Part shown: positions 31,871 through 41,152 of the stretch, piece after piece | Numbering within the stretch: position 1 is the stretch's first letter | Layout: every line of letters begins with the position of its first letter | From: Streptomyces sp. SKN60 | GTDB lineage: Bacteria; Actinomycetota; Actinomycetes; Streptomycetales; Streptomycetaceae | Direction: 5' to 3' | Length of the DNA stretch: 64,000 nt | Assembly: GCF_026236535.1 (NCBI RefSeq) | Contig: NZ_JAHTMW010000015.1 | Coordinates: forward strand, 62,001 to 126,000 | The notes under the pieces: model-generated | Databases searched by the model: none | The model's input: only the letters and a program-made list of their open reading frames with translations | Told to the model about the DNA's origin: nothing | Program-made: the position numbers and the translations under genes

Positions 31871-34800
31871 GCGCGTCGCCGCCCGTGCGCAGCCGCACGG
31901 CCGAGCCGTGCCGGGCCTTGGTGACCTCCAGCTGGGCCGGGATGCGGCGGCGCAGGTCGCCGACGTGGCTGACGATGCCGACGCTGCGGTCCCGTTCGCG
32001 CAGGGAGTCCAGCACGTCCAGGACCTCGTCGAGGGTCTGGTCGTCGAGGCTGCCGAAGCCCTCGTCGATGAAGAGGGTGTCCAGGCGGACGCCGCCGGCC
32101 TCGTCGGTGACGACGTCGGCGAGGCCGAGCGCCAGCGCGAGGGAGGCGAAGAAGGTCTCGCCGCCGGACAGGGTCGCGGTGTCCCGCTCGTTGCCGGTCC
32201 AGGCGTCGACCACGTGCAGGCCGAGTCCGGCCCGCCGGCCGCCGCTGCGGGCGTCGGAGTGGACCAGCGTGTAGCGCCCGGAGGACATCCGCTGCAGCCG
32301 GGCCGTGGCGGCGGCCGCGACCTGCTCCAGGCGGGCCGCGAGCACGTACGACTCCAGGCGCATCTTGCGCTCGTTCTCGGCGGAGGTCCCGGCGGCGAGT
32401 CCGGCGAGCCGCGCCACCCGCTCGTACTCCTCGCGCAGCGGCCCGAGCCGCCGCACCTCCTCGCCTGCCCGGCCGGACAGCCGGTCAAGCGCCTCGCACC
32501 GCTCCGTTACGGCCGAGAGCACGGTGGCGGCCTCGCGCAGCGCCCGCTCGGCGTGGCTGTGCGCGGCGCCGGCGGCGGCCGGGTCGGCCGGCGGGAGCGC
32601 GGCGGCGGCCGCGGTGGCCTCGTCACCGAGCCGGTCGGCGACGACCGCGGCCTCCGACCGCCAGGCGTCGACGCGCTGTTGCAGCGTGCGCCGGGCGGGC
32701 TCGTCGAGGAGCGCGGCGGCCGCCTCCGCCGGGGTCGCGAACCCGGCCCGGAACGCGGCGTCGGCCAGCCGGTCGTCGGCGTCCTTCATGCCGCGCGCGG
32801 CGACCTCGGCGCTGCGCACCGCCTCGGCGGCCCCGGTCAGCAGTCCGATCCGCCGCTCCAGCAGCGTGGCGTACTCGGCGACGCTGCCCGACTCGCCGCG
32901 CGAGGCCGCCACTTCGGCCTCCAGATCCGCCTGCTGCTGCTCCAGCGCCTCCCGCCGCGACGTCCGCGCCGCCACCCGCCGCTCGGCCTCCCGCTGCGCG
33001 GCGACCCGCTCCTCGTGCTCCCGCTCGGCCGCGCCCAGCGCCTCCCGCGCGGCATGTGTCTGCCCGGCGAGCGCGTGCGCCTCGGCGTGGGCGCGGGAGA
33101 GCTCGTCGACAAGCCGGGTGAGGTCGGCGACGGTGGGTTCGGCGGCGGAGCCGCCGTCGGCATCGGCGGCGTCCGGCCCCGCCAGTGCCTCCTTCCGCGC
33201 CGCCTCCCAGGCCTCCGCCGTCGCCGCCGCGCCCGTCTCCGCCGCCGTGCGGGCCTCGTCGGCCCGGGTGTAGGCGGCGTAGGCGGTGTCCTCGGCGGTG
33301 CGGTCGACGTGGTCGGCGGTGGTGCGGGCGGGGGCGGGGTGGGTGTCGGAGCCGCAGACCTGGCAGGGGGCGCCGGGGGTGAGGGCGGCGGCGAGTTCGG
33401 CCGCGATGCCGCGGAGGCGGCGGGACTTGACGTCGAGCCAGTGTTCGTGGGCGTCGTTGCGGCGCTCGCGGGCGGCGGTCAGCTGGTCGCGGGCGGTGGT
33501 GAGTTCGGCGGCGAGCGTGTCGCGGCGGCGGGCGGCGGCGAGGCGGCGGCGGGCCGGTTCGAGGCGGCCGGCGAGCTGTTCGGCGCGGGCGGTGGCGTCC
33601 TGGGCGGCCTCGGCGTGCCGCTTGAGGCCCTCGCGGCGGGCGTCCCAGCCGGCCAGCCAGACGGCGGCGTCCTGGAGGAACTCCTCGTCGGCGCGGGCCT
33701 CGCGGTCCAGGACGGCCCGCTCGGCGGCGAGTTCGGCGCCGCGCTGTTCGGCGCGGCGGGCCGCCTCCAGGCCGCCGAGCTCCTCGCGCAGCCGGCGCTC
33801 GACGGCGGAGAGCTGTTCGGTGCCCGCGTCGGCGAGCTCGGGCGGCAGCACGGCGCGGGCCCGGTCGCGGGCGGCGTCGGCGGTGCGGTGGGCGCGCTCG
33901 GCGTCCTCGCGCAGGGCGAGCGCGGGCGCGACTCGGTCGGCCTTGAGGGAGCGGTCGAGGGCCTGCTGCCATCGCTCGCACTCGGGGCGGCGGGCGGCGA
34001 GCTCGTCCTGGCGGCGCAGCGCGTCGGCGTGCCGGGCCTGCCGGTCGGCGAGCTCGCGGGCCGCGTCGAAGGCGGCGCGCGCGCCGGCCTGGCGTTCCTC
34101 GGCGGCGGCGAGCCGGATCCGCGCGATGTCGAGGGCCTCGCGGGCCTCGCTGTGGGCGAGCGCGGCGCGGGTCTGGACGGCCTCGGCGAGGCCGGGTTCG
34201 CCCGGGCGCTCCTCGACGGGGACGGCGGCGGGCGAGCCGGGGCCGGCGGCCTCGGCCATCCGGTGGGCGAGGGCGAGCAGCCGCTCGTCGCCGGCGCCGA
34301 CCTCCCGCTCGGCGGCCTTGCGGAGCTCGGCGAGCCGGTCCTCGACGGCGGCGAAGCGGCGGGTGTCGAAGAGCCGGCCGAGGAGCTTGCCGCGGGCCTC
34401 GGCGTCGGCGCGCAGGAAGCGCGCGAAGTCGCCCTGGGGCAGCAGCACGACCTGGCAGAACTGGTCGCGGCTCATGCCGAGGAGCTGGGTGATCTCCTCG
34501 CCGATCTCCTGGTGGGACTTGCTGAGCCCCTTCCAGGTGCCGGTCCCGGCGTCGTACTCGCGCAGCGTGCTCTGGGCCTTCTCCGTGGTGAAGCCGCCGC
34601 CGCGCTTCTTGGGGCGCGGCTGCGCCGGGCGCCTGGTGATCTCCAGGCGCCGCTCCCCCACAGTGAGTTCGAGGGTGACCTCGGTGGGGGTGCCGCCGGC
34701 CGCGTGGTCGCTGCGCAGCACGGACCCGGGGCTCTGGCGGGCGCCGGGGACGGAACCGTACAGCGCGAAGCAGACCGCGTCGAGGACGGAGGTCTTGCCG

Positions 34801-34916
34801 GCGCCGGTGGGACCGTGGAGCAGGAAGAGGCCGGCCGACGACAGGGTGTCGAAGTCAATCTCCTGGGCGGTGCCGAACGGGCCGAAGGCCGTGACGACGA
34901 GGCGGTGGAGTCTCAC
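31860..34916 (-). CDS. sbcC: Exonuclease SbcC (Rad50-like SMC ATPase)
   Basis: 1018 aa from GTG 34916, overlapping the sbcD stop as GTGA. N-terminal ABC half: LVVTAFGPFGTAQEIDFD with Walker A LLHGPTGAGKTSVLDAV. Long coiled coils follow, then the zinc hook GAPCQVCGSDTHP near residue 517 (CxxC, exactly mid-protein), a second coiled coil, and the C-terminal half with signature TLSGGETFFASLALALG and Walker B LDTLFIDEGFGSLD. It forms the SbcCD complex that opens DNA hairpins and trims double-strand ends. The coiled-coil region gives very long spurious frames on the opposite strand. Confidence 0.94.
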   Translation of the reverse strand: MRLHRLVVTAFGPFGTAQEIDFDTLSSAGLFLLHGPTGAGKTSVLDAVCFALYGSVPGARQSPGSVLRSDHAAGGTPTEVTLELTVGERRLEITRRPAQPRPKKRGGGFTTEKAQSTLREYDAGTGTWKGLSKSHQEIGEEITQLLGMSRDQFCQVVLLPQGDFARFLRADAEARGKLLGRLFDTRRFAAVEDRLAELRKAAEREVGAGDERLLALAHRMAEAAGPGSPAAVPVEERPGEPGLAEAVQTRAALAHSEAREALDIARIRLAAAEERQAGARAAFDAARELADRQARHADALRRQDELAARRPECERWQQALDRSLKADRVAPALALREDAERAHRTADAARDRARAVLPPELADAGTEQLSAVERRLREELGGLEAARRAEQRGAELAAERAVLDREARADEEFLQDAAVWLAGWDARREGLKRHAEAAQDATARAEQLAGRLEPARRRLAAARRRDTLAAELTTARDQLTAARERRNDAHEHWLDVKSRRLRGIAAELAAALTPGAPCQVCGSDTHPAPARTTADHVDRTAEDTAYAAYTRADEARTAAETGAAATAEAWEAARKEALAGPDAADADGGSAAEPTVADLTRLVDELSRAHAEAHALAGQTHAAREALGAAEREHEERVAAQREAERRVAARTSRREALEQQQADLEAEVAASRGESGSVAEYATLLERRIGLLTGAAEAVRSAEVAARGMKDADDRLADAAFRAGFATPAEAAAALLDEPARRTLQQRVDAWRSEAAVVADRLGDEATAAAAALPPADPAAAGAAHSHAERALREAATVLSAVTERCEALDRLSGRAGEEVRRLGPLREEYERVARLAGLAAGTSAENERKMRLESYVLAARLEQVAAAATARLQRMSSGRYTLVHSDARSGGRRAGLGLHVVDAWTGNERDTATLSGGETFFASLALALGLADVVTDEAGGVRLDTLFIDEGFGSLDDQTLDEVLDVLDSLRERDRSVGIVSHVGDLRRRIPAQLEVTKARHGSAVRLRTGGDALSG

Positions 34917-36088
34917 CGGCCCACCTCGCGCTCGCGGCGGGCCGAGTCGACCCGGACGTCGTCGAAGGCGCCGTACAGCACGCCACGTTCGGCGCGGTCG
35001 GGGCCGGCGCCGCCGCGTACGTGGGCCACGAAGTCCTCCGCGATCTGCTGGTCGCTGCGGTCGCGGAGCCGGGTGGCGTAGGAGAGGGCGGGGTCGTCGT
35101 CCGTGCGCTCGGGGTCGAAGACCAGGTGCAGGGCGTGCGGGAAGCGCTCGGCGAGCCGGGCCATGGGTTCGGCGGGGCGCACCGGGTCGGTGAGGGTGGC
35201 CTCGATCCAGGAGTCCTCGTGGCGGGCGAGGCCGGGGTCGGCGAGCAGGTCGTCGAGGCGGCCGCGGATCCGGGCGAGCGGGCGCGGCACGGGGCAGTCG
35301 ACCCGCTCGGCGGTGTCCACGGCGCCGTCCGGGCCGAGGTCGATCAGCCACATGGTCTTGCGGTGGTCGGTCTCGGAGAAGGAGTAGGCGAGCGGGGAGC
35401 CGGAGTAGCGCACCCGCTCGGTGAGGGTCTGGCTGCCGTGGAGGTGGCCGAGGGCCACGTAGTCGACGCCGTCGAAGACTCCGGCGGGGACGGCGGCGAC
35501 GCCGCCGACAGTGATGTCGCGCTCGCTGTCGCTGGCCTCGCCGCCGGCCACGAAGGCATGCGCGAGAACGACGGAGCGGGTGCCGTCGGGGCGGGTGGCG
35601 AGGTCGGCGCGGACCCGGTCCATGGCGGCGGCGAGGACCGCTTCGTGTCCGGCCTTGGCGGCGCCGAACTGCTCGCGCACCAGCGCCGGTTCGAGGTAGG
35701 GCAGGCCGTAGAGGGCGACGTCGCCGTGGGCGTCGGCGAGCAGCACGGGGGTGCCGGCCCCGGCGGGGTCGGTGCGCAGATGGATGCCGGCGCGCTGGAT
35801 GAGGCCGGCGGCGACGCCGAGGCGGCGGGCCGAGTCGTGGTTGCCGGAGATCATCACGGTGGGCACGCCCGCCTCGGCGAGCCGGTGCAGGGCGGTGTCG
35901 AAGAGCTCGACGGCGGCGAGCGGCGGCACTGCGCGGTCGTAGACGTCGCCGGCGACGAGCACCGCGTCCACCTCGCGCTCGCGCACCGTCGCCACCAGGT
36001 GGTCGAGGAACGCGGCCTGGGCGTCGAGCAGGGCGACCCGGTGGAACGAGCGTCCCAGGTGCCAGTCCGACGTGTGCAGAAGCCTCAT
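34913..36088 (-). CDS. sbcD: Exonuclease SbcD (Mre11-like nuclease)
   Basis: 391 aa. Metallophosphoesterase motifs: HTSDWHLGRSF (I), LVAGDVYDRAVPP (II), VMISGNHDSARRL (III), VLAHAFVAGG (IV) and VALGHLHGSQ (V). These bind two Mn2+ and cut DNA. ATG 36088 is the natural start. First gene of the sbcDC pair, coupled to sbcC. The C-terminal 100 residues form the capping domain. Confidence 0.94.
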   Translation of the reverse strand: MRLLHTSDWHLGRSFHRVALLDAQAAFLDHLVATVREREVDAVLVAGDVYDRAVPPLAAVELFDTALHRLAEAGVPTVMISGNHDSARRLGVAAGLIQRAGIHLRTDPAGAGTPVLLADAHGDVALYGLPYLEPALVREQFGAAKAGHEAVLAAAMDRVRADLATRPDGTRSVVLAHAFVAGGEASDSERDITVGGVAAVPAGVFDGVDYVALGHLHGSQTLTERVRYSGSPLAYSFSETDHRKTMWLIDLGPDGAVDTAERVDCPVPRPLARIRGRLDDLLADPGLARHEDSWIEATLTDPVRPAEPMARLAERFPHALHLVFDPERTDDDPALSYATRLRDRSDQQIAEDFVAHVRGGAGPDRAERGVLYGAFDDVRVDSARREREVGR

Positions 36089-36196
36089 GATCCCTGAGCG
36101 TATCGGTGGGGTGTGACAGACCCGGCCGGAACGGCGAAAGGGGTACGGAGCGGGTACGGGCGCACGCCTCGGCCCGGGTGCCCGTGCGGGTGCCGG

Positions 36197-36823
36197 TCAG
36201 GCATCGCCGTACGCCTCGCCGCCGAGTTCGAGGCTCGCCTCGCCGGCGGTCGCGTCGGCGAGCCAGGCCGTGAAGTCCGTCACGTCCGCGTCGGGGAGGC
36301 CGATCTCGATGGTCACGGCGGCGCCGTAGGTGACCTCGCGCACCGACCGGCCGGTGGAGCGCAGGTCGTTCTGCAGTTTGCCGGCGCGCTGGTGGTCGAC
36401 GGTCACGGTGGCGAGCCGGTAGCGGCGCCGGGTGATGGTGCCGAGGGCGTCGAGGGCCTCGCCGACCACGCCGCCGTAGGCGCGGATGAGGCCGCCGGCG
36501 CCGAGTTTCACGCCGCCGTAGTAGCGGGTGACGACGGCGACGACGTAGCGCATCTCACGGCGCAGCAGCATCTGGAGCATGGGCACGCCCGCGGTGCCGC
36601 CGGGCTCGCCGTCGTCGGAGGCCTTCTGCACGGAGGCGTCGGCGCCGATGACGTATGCGAAGCAGTTGTGCGTGGCGGTGGGGTGCTCGCGGCGGATCCG
36701 GGCGACGAACTGCTGTGCCTCCGCCTCGGTGGCGACGGGCGCGAGCGCGCAGATGAAGCGCGATCGGTTGATCTCGGACTCGTGGACGCCCTCGCCGGCG
36801 AGCGTGCGGTACTGCTCCTGCAT
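36197..36823 (-). CDS. YigZ/IMPACT-family protein
   Basis: 208 aa; complete UPF0029 architecture: EINRSRFICALAPVATEAEAQQFVARIRREHPTATHNCFAYVIG, ASDDGEPGGTAGVPMLQML and RYYGGVKLGAGGLIRAYGGVV. A DUF1949-like C-terminal domain (about 135-205) completes it. The family resembles a translation-factor domain (IMPACT) and its bacterial role is unclear. ATG 36823. It lies 108 bp downstream of sbcD on the same strand direction but transcribed before it only if a promoter lies beyond 36823; operon unlikely to matter. Confidence 0.86.
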   Translation of the reverse strand: MQEQYRTLAGEGVHESEINRSRFICALAPVATEAEAQQFVARIRREHPTATHNCFAYVIGADASVQKASDDGEPGGTAGVPMLQMLLRREMRYVVAVVTRYYGGVKLGAGGLIRAYGGVVGEALDALGTITRRRYRLATVTVDHQRAGKLQNDLRSTGRSVREVTYGAAVTIEIGLPDADVTDFTAWLADATAGEASLELGGEAYGDA

Positions 36824-36963
36824 CCCGCCAGCCTATGCGCCCTGCGGGCGCCGCCCGCGCACGCCCCGGTCCGCGCGGATCTCCGGTGCGGGCGGGAATG
36901 ACCGAGGGTCACGGCGTGTTCACCCTCGTAGTTCGGATCGTTTCACGGAAAGGGCAGTGTGTG

Positions 36964-37389
36964 ATGAGCGTCGAGTCCATGACCACCGAGGCGGAGACCG
37001 TGCGCCGCATCCTCACCGAGAGCGGCGACACGTGGGCGGTGGTGGGCCTGTCCAACAACCGGATGCGCGCGGCGTACGGGGTGGCCCAGACCCTCCAGCG
37101 CTTCGGCAAGCGGATCGTACCGGTGCACCCGAAGGCGGAGACGGTGCACGGGGAGCAGGGGTACGCGTCGTTGGCGGACATCCCGTTCCCGGTCGACGTG
37201 GTCGACGTGTTCGTGAACAGCGAGCTCGCGGGGGCCGTCGCGGACCAGGCCGTCGAGATCGGCGCCAAGGCGGTGTGGTTCCAGCTGGACGTGATCGACG
37301 AGGCGGCCTACGAGCGGACCCGGGCGGCCGGTCTCGACATGGTGATGCACCGCTGCCCGGCGATAGAGATCCCGAAGCTGAGCCGCTGA
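36964..37389 (+). CDS. CoA-binding domain protein (YccU-like)
   Basis: 141 aa Rossmann protein of the CoA_binding_2 family: TWAVVGLSNNRMRAAYGVAQTLQRFG (dinucleotide-type Gly loop), VPVHPKAETVHGEQGYASL, VDVVDVFVNSELAGAVADQAVEIGAKAVWFQLDV and MHRCPAIE at the end. Related to the N-terminal half of acyl-CoA synthetases; function unproved. AAAGGGCAG upstream of ATG 36964. Confidence 0.83.
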   Translation: MSVESMTTEAETVRRILTESGDTWAVVGLSNNRMRAAYGVAQTLQRFGKRIVPVHPKAETVHGEQGYASLADIPFPVDVVDVFVNSELAGAVADQAVEIGAKAVWFQLDVIDEAAYERTRAAGLDMVMHRCPAIEIPKLSR

Positions 37390-37445
37390 CCCGGCCGGCC
37401 CGCGCCGGGAGGCGGGCGCCGCGCTCCGGCGGTTCGATGGCCGGT

Positions 37446-37847
37446 ATGAGCGAGCGCGAAGACTTCCTGGCCTGGGTCCGGACCGAGTTGTACGAGGCGG
37501 AGCTGGCGATCCACAACGGCGACGCCGGCCCGCGCCGGGCCCTGTGGTCGCGCGAGGAGCCGGTGACGGTGCTGGGCGCCTGGCGCAACGCGTTCGGGCA
37601 GCGGGAGGTCGATGAGCTCTTCGCCCATCTGGCGGAGAGCTTCTCGGACTGCACGTCGTACGCCTTCGAGCTGAAGGCGTACGACGTGGTGGGCGACGCG
37701 GCCTGGACGGTCGGCTTCGAGCAGACCGCCGCCTCCGTCCGGGGCGAGCCCTCCCGCTACACGCTGCGGGTGACGCAGGTCTACCGCCGTGAGGACGGGC
37801 GGTGGCGGGTCGCGCACCGGCACGGGGACTCGGTGGACGGGGTCTGA
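37446..37847 (+). CDS. SnoaL-like / NTF2-fold protein (YybH type)
   Basis: 133 aa; FLAWVRTELYEAELAIHNGDAGPRRALW, then EPVTVLGAWRNAFGQREVDELFAHLAESF, and C-terminal TLRVTQVYRREDGRWRVAHRHGDSV, the standard NTF2-like ending. ATG 37437 is three codons earlier and also possible. Such proteins are cone-shaped ligand-binding or isomerase folds; no substrate can be named. Confidence 0.78.
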   Translation: MSEREDFLAWVRTELYEAELAIHNGDAGPRRALWSREEPVTVLGAWRNAFGQREVDELFAHLAESFSDCTSYAFELKAYDVVGDAAWTVGFEQTAASVRGEPSRYTLRVTQVYRREDGRWRVAHRHGDSVDGV

Positions 37848-37867
37848 GCCCCGCTCCGCCACGGCTC

Positions 37868-37909
37868 GTCGGCCGTCAGCCGTCAGCCGTCAACTGTCGG
37901 CCGTCAGAC
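37868..37909. repeat. Heptamer array GTCRGCC x6 on the YbaK stop codon
   Basis: Six 7-bp units from 37868: GTCGGCC, GTCAGCC, GTCAGCC, GTCAACT, GTCGGCC, GTCAGAC. The TGA stop of the minus-strand YbaK gene is positions 2-4 (reverse) of the last unit. The array fills most of the 56-bp convergent gap. Confidence 0.8.
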
Positions 37910-38464
37910 CTCGACGCCGAGGCCTTCGAGGACGACGGCGCCGGGGAGCTCGGCGAAGGCCTTGCCGGGGACGATGAGCTTGCCGCGGCGGCGGCCGCTG
38001 CCGATCAGCACCCACGGGGTGTCGACGACGGTGGCGTCGACCAGGACGGGCCAGTCGGCCGGGAGGCCGATGGGGGTGATGCCGCCGTACTCCATGCCGG
38101 TGTCACCGGTGGCGGTCTCCATGGGCGCGAAGCGCACCTTGCGCGAGCCGAGCTCCTTGCGGACCACGCCGTTGACGTCGATCCGGGTCGCGGAGCGGAC
38201 CACGCAGGCGGCCAGGGTGGTGGTCTCGCCGCGCTTGCCGGCGACGATGACGCAGTTCGCGGACTCGTCCAGGAGGCGCGGGCCGTAGTGCTCGATGAAC
38301 ACCGCGGTGTCCGCCACGGCCGGGTCGGTGTCCACGTAGAGGAGCTGGTCGGCGGGCACGGCGCCGGTCCAGGCGCGGACCGCCGCGGCGACGGGGTCGG
38401 TGAGCAGGTCGAGGCAGTCGGGGGCGGGGCGGACGTCGTCGAAGGTGCCGATGGGTGCGCGCAT
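37904..38464 (-). CDS. YbaK/EbsC-family aminoacyl-tRNA deacylase-like protein
   Basis: 186 aa. YbaK/ProX fold: VAAAVRAWTGAVPADQLLYV, DTAVFIEHYGPRLLDESANCVIVAGKR (the conserved K is in this loop), TIDVNGVV-type RSATRIDVNGVVRKELGSRKVRFAP, and EYGGITPIGLPADWPVLVDATV. The family hydrolyses mischarged Cys/Ala-tRNAPro or similar. ATG 38464. The stop lies in the heptamer array; the XRE-cupin gene is 44 bp upstream on the same strand, so the two may be cotranscribed. Confidence 0.84.
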   Translation of the reverse strand: MRAPIGTFDDVRPAPDCLDLLTDPVAAAVRAWTGAVPADQLLYVDTDPAVADTAVFIEHYGPRLLDESANCVIVAGKRGETTTLAACVVRSATRIDVNGVVRKELGSRKVRFAPMETATGDTGMEYGGITPIGLPADWPVLVDATVVDTPWVLIGSGRRRGKLIVPGKAFAELPGAVVLEGLGVEV

Positions 38465-38508
38465 GCCCGGCACCGTAACAACTCCGCGCCGGGGCGCGGC
38501 TCTTCGTC

Positions 38509-39081
38509 TCAGCGTACGGGCGGGATGGAGACGGCCATGGTCATCTCGACGGTCTCGGTGCCCTCGTTGCGGTAGGCGTGCGGCACGTTGCTCTCGAAGA
38601 CGGCGGAGGTGCCGGCCGGGATGACGTGGTCCGCGCCGTCGACCTCCAGGGTGAGGGTCCCGGCCGTGACGTGCAGGAGTTCGGTGGTGCCGTCGGGGTG
38701 CGGGTCGGAGGCGCTGCCGTCGCCGGGCATCAGGGTCCAGTGCCACAGCTCCAGCGGGCCGCGGGCCTCGGTGCCGGCGAGCAGGGTGGTCTGGCTGCCG
38801 GTGGAGGTGGACCACATGCGGACGGCCTGCTCCGGCGGCACGAGCCGGACGTGCGGGCCCTGCTCGTAGTCGAGCAGCGTGGTGATCGAGACGCCGAGCG
38901 CGTCGGCGAGCTTGACCGTGGTGCCGACGCTGGGGTTGGTGCGAGCCTGCTCGATCTGGATGATCATGCCGCGGCTGACTCCGGCCCGGGCGGCGAGCGC
39001 GTCCAGGGTGAAGCCGCGCTCGTTGCGCCAGCGCCTCAGGTTGCGGGCGAGCGACTGGGTGAGCTGGTCGAGGTCCGACAC
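38509..39081 (-). CDS. XRE-family regulator with cupin domain
   Basis: 190 aa from GTG 39081. HTH at about 8-62 (LARNLRRWRNERGFTLDALAARAGVSRGMIIQIEQARTNPSVGTTVKLADALGVS) and a cupin sensor (about 105-185: LWHWTLMPGDGSASDPHPDGTTELLHVTAGTLTLEVDG; FESNVPHAYRNEGTETVEMTM). TTG 39114 would add 11 residues but lies over the promoter. Relatives (PuuR, SutR types) sense small metabolites. It is divergent from an EamA transporter 95 bp away, a common regulator/exporter arrangement. The gap contains the short palindrome ATTCTGAAT (39094-39102). Confidence 0.85.
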   Translation of the reverse strand: MSDLDQLTQSLARNLRRWRNERGFTLDALAARAGVSRGMIIQIEQARTNPSVGTTVKLADALGVSITTLLDYEQGPHVRLVPPEQAVRMWSTSTGSQTTLLAGTEARGPLELWHWTLMPGDGSASDPHPDGTTELLHVTAGTLTLEVDGADHVIPAGTSAVFESNVPHAYRNEGTETVEMTMAVSIPPVR

Positions 39082-39176
39082 GTACCGTCCAATATTCTGA
39101 ATGACAGAGTCCAACAGGTTGTACTACCGTGTGGTGCACCCCATTGTTCACCGCACTGTACTGCGAGGCACCCCCG

Positions 39177-40055
39177 ATGACCGCACTGACGGCGCTGTTC
39201 GCCCTGGGCACCAGTCTGCTCTGGGGGCTCGCCGACTTCGGCGGCGGTCTGCTGACCCGCCGCTTCCCCGCCCTGACCGTGGTCGTGGTCTCGCAGTCGA
39301 TCGCCGTCGTCGTCCTCGGCGCCGTGGTGCTCGCCACCGGCGCCTTCGACGAGGCCGGTCCGCGGCTCTGGTACGCGGTGGCGGCCGGCGTGGTCGGTCC
39401 CGTCGCGATGCTCGCCTTCTACAAGGCGCTCGCCCTCGGCCCGATGGGCGTGGTCTCGCCGCTCGGCTCGCTGGGCGTGGTGGTCCCGGTCGGCGTGGGC
39501 CTGATGCTCGGCGACCGGCCCGGGCTTCTGCAGTTCGCGGGCATCGCGGTGGCCGTCCTCGGCGTGGTCCTCGCGGGCGGCCCCGAACTGCGCGGCGCGC
39601 CGGTGCAGCGGCAGGCGGTGCTGCTCACCCTGGTCGCGGCCTTCGGCTTCGGCGCCGTGATGGCGCTGATCTCCGAGGCGTCCACCACCCTGACCGGCCT
39701 CTTCCTCGCGCTGTTCGTGCAGCGCGTCGCCAATGTCGCGGTCGGCGGGGCGGCCCTGTGGGTCTCCGTACGGCGCGGCGGCCGGGCGCTGCCCGAGGAC
39801 GGCGGCGGCCTGCGGGCGATCGCCGCCTCGCTCCCCGCGCTCGCCTTCATCGGTCTCGCGGACGTCGCCGCCAACGGCACCTACGCGCTGGCCGCGCAGC
39901 GCGGCCCGGTCACCGTGGCCGCGGTGCTCGCGAGCCTCTACCCGGTGGTGACGGCGCTCGCCGCGCGCGGCGTGCTCAAGGAACGGCTGCGCGCGGTGCA
40001 GGCGGCCGGCGCGGGACTGGCCCTGGTCGGCACGGTCCTGCTCGCGACGGGCTGA
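39177..40055 (+). CDS. EamA/DMT-family transporter
   Basis: 292 aa, ten hydrophobic helices in two repeats (TALFALGTSLLWGLADFGGGLL; GPVAMLAFYKALALGPMGVVSPLGSLGVVVPVGVGLML; then LAFIGLADVAANGTYALAAQRGPVTVAAVLASLYPVVTALAARGVLKERL). Normal family length. Start ATG 39177. Divergent from the XRE-cupin regulator, which probably controls it. Transported metabolite unknown. Confidence 0.86.
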   Translation: MTALTALFALGTSLLWGLADFGGGLLTRRFPALTVVVVSQSIAVVVLGAVVLATGAFDEAGPRLWYAVAAGVVGPVAMLAFYKALALGPMGVVSPLGSLGVVVPVGVGLMLGDRPGLLQFAGIAVAVLGVVLAGGPELRGAPVQRQAVLLTLVAAFGFGAVMALISEASTTLTGLFLALFVQRVANVAVGGAALWVSVRRGGRALPEDGGGLRAIAASLPALAFIGLADVAANGTYALAAQRGPVTVAAVLASLYPVVTALAARGVLKERLRAVQAAGAGLALVGTVLLATG

Positions 40056-40230
40056 CGGCGCGAAGACAGCTCCGCGCGCGTGCCGGGGCCCGGAGGGTGC
40101 CAGGCGCAGACCGCCGCGCCCGCAGGGCGTCGGCCCCGACGAGGTGCCGGCCTCGGCAGGCGCCGGGCCGCGAGGCCACGGGCCCGCAAGAGGACTGGGC
40201 CGTGTCCGGAAGAGACGGCCTGGGCGCCCG

Positions 40231-41004
40231 TCAGCTCTCCAGGTTCGCCAGCTCGTCCAGCTCGTCGAGGCCCAGGCCCGCGAGGGCGGCGAGCTGTTCG
40301 GGCGTGATGCCCTCGGGGAGCGGGCGGGGCGCGGGGGTGCGCAGCGGTGGCTGCCAGCCCTTCTCGGGGTCGTAGGAGCGGACCACCTTGGCCGGGGCGC
40401 CGGCCACCACCGCGTGGTCGGGCACCTCGCCGCGTACGACCGCGCCGGCGGCGACCACGACGTTCCGGCCGAGCCGGGCGCCGGGCAGGATCACCGCGCC
40501 GGTGCCGAGCCAGCAGCCGGGGCCTATGCGGACCGGCTCGGAGCGCGGCCACTGCCGGCCGATCGGCACGTCGGGGTCGTCGTAACTGTGGTTGGTCGAG
40601 GTGATGTAGACGTAGGGCCCGCAGTAGGTGTCGGAGCCGATGCTGATCGGCGCGTCGGCGATGACATGGCTGCCGCGGCCGAGGACGACGCCGTCGCCGA
40701 GGGTCAGCACGGTCTCCGTGCCGAGGTCGAGGTCCGGCAGCATGCCGGCGGTCAGGGTGACCTGCTCGGCGATGATGCAGCAGGCGCCGATCTCGATCCA
40801 CTGCTCGCCGAACACGGTGCCCTGCGGGAACGCGAGCCGGGTGCCCTCGCCGAGCGCGCGGAAGCGCAGCCGTCCCGGGTGCTCGGCGGTGACCGCGCCC
40901 GCCTGCTGGATCCGGCGCCAGCCGCCCTGCAGGGCGCGGGCGACGGCGCGGCGCCGCCAGGCGGTCAGCGAGGAGAAAGAGAACGTGTTTCGGTTCCGGG
41001 GCAC
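40231..41004 (-). CDS. Hexapeptide-repeat (LbH) acyltransferase
   Basis: 257 aa from GTG 41004. Left-handed beta-helix repeats from about 60 to 200: CCIIAEQVTLTAGMLP, VVLGRGSHVIADAPISIGSDTYCGPYVYITSTNHSYDDPDVPIG (His in TNHSY is the usual catalytic residue), WLGTGAVILPGARLGRNVVVAAGAVVRGEVPDHAVVAGAPAKVV. This last block is the CatB/maltose-acetyltransferase style ending. An acidic C-terminal tail LAALAGLGLDELDELANLES follows. Acceptor unknown. The 175-bp gap beyond its stop holds nothing I recognise. Confidence 0.82.
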   Translation of the reverse strand: MPRNRNTFSFSSLTAWRRRAVARALQGGWRRIQQAGAVTAEHPGRLRFRALGEGTRLAFPQGTVFGEQWIEIGACCIIAEQVTLTAGMLPDLDLGTETVLTLGDGVVLGRGSHVIADAPISIGSDTYCGPYVYITSTNHSYDDPDVPIGRQWPRSEPVRIGPGCWLGTGAVILPGARLGRNVVVAAGAVVRGEVPDHAVVAGAPAKVVRSYDPEKGWQPPLRTPAPRPLPEGITPEQLAALAGLGLDELDELANLES

Positions 41005-41152
41005 CCGGACACCGTAGTCGGCGGTGTCGTCGCTGATCAGTGCGGTGCGCTGTGATGTCCGTCATGGGCCGCGGCTACGCTTCGCAGGCAGGCGCGACCG
41101 ACCGATCGGCCGACCCGATCGAACGACTGAAGAGCGAAGCAGGAGCGAGACG

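Noticed and set aside
31908..35081. Very long open frame opposite sbcC
   Set aside because: Gly/Val/Ala-rich shadow caused by codon bias; sbcC on the other strand has every expected motif. The same holds for many other antisense frames in the window.
37868..37909. CRISPR-like repetition at the heptamer arrays
   Set aside because: No spacers; 7-bp tandem units are far shorter than CRISPR repeats and no cas genes are present.
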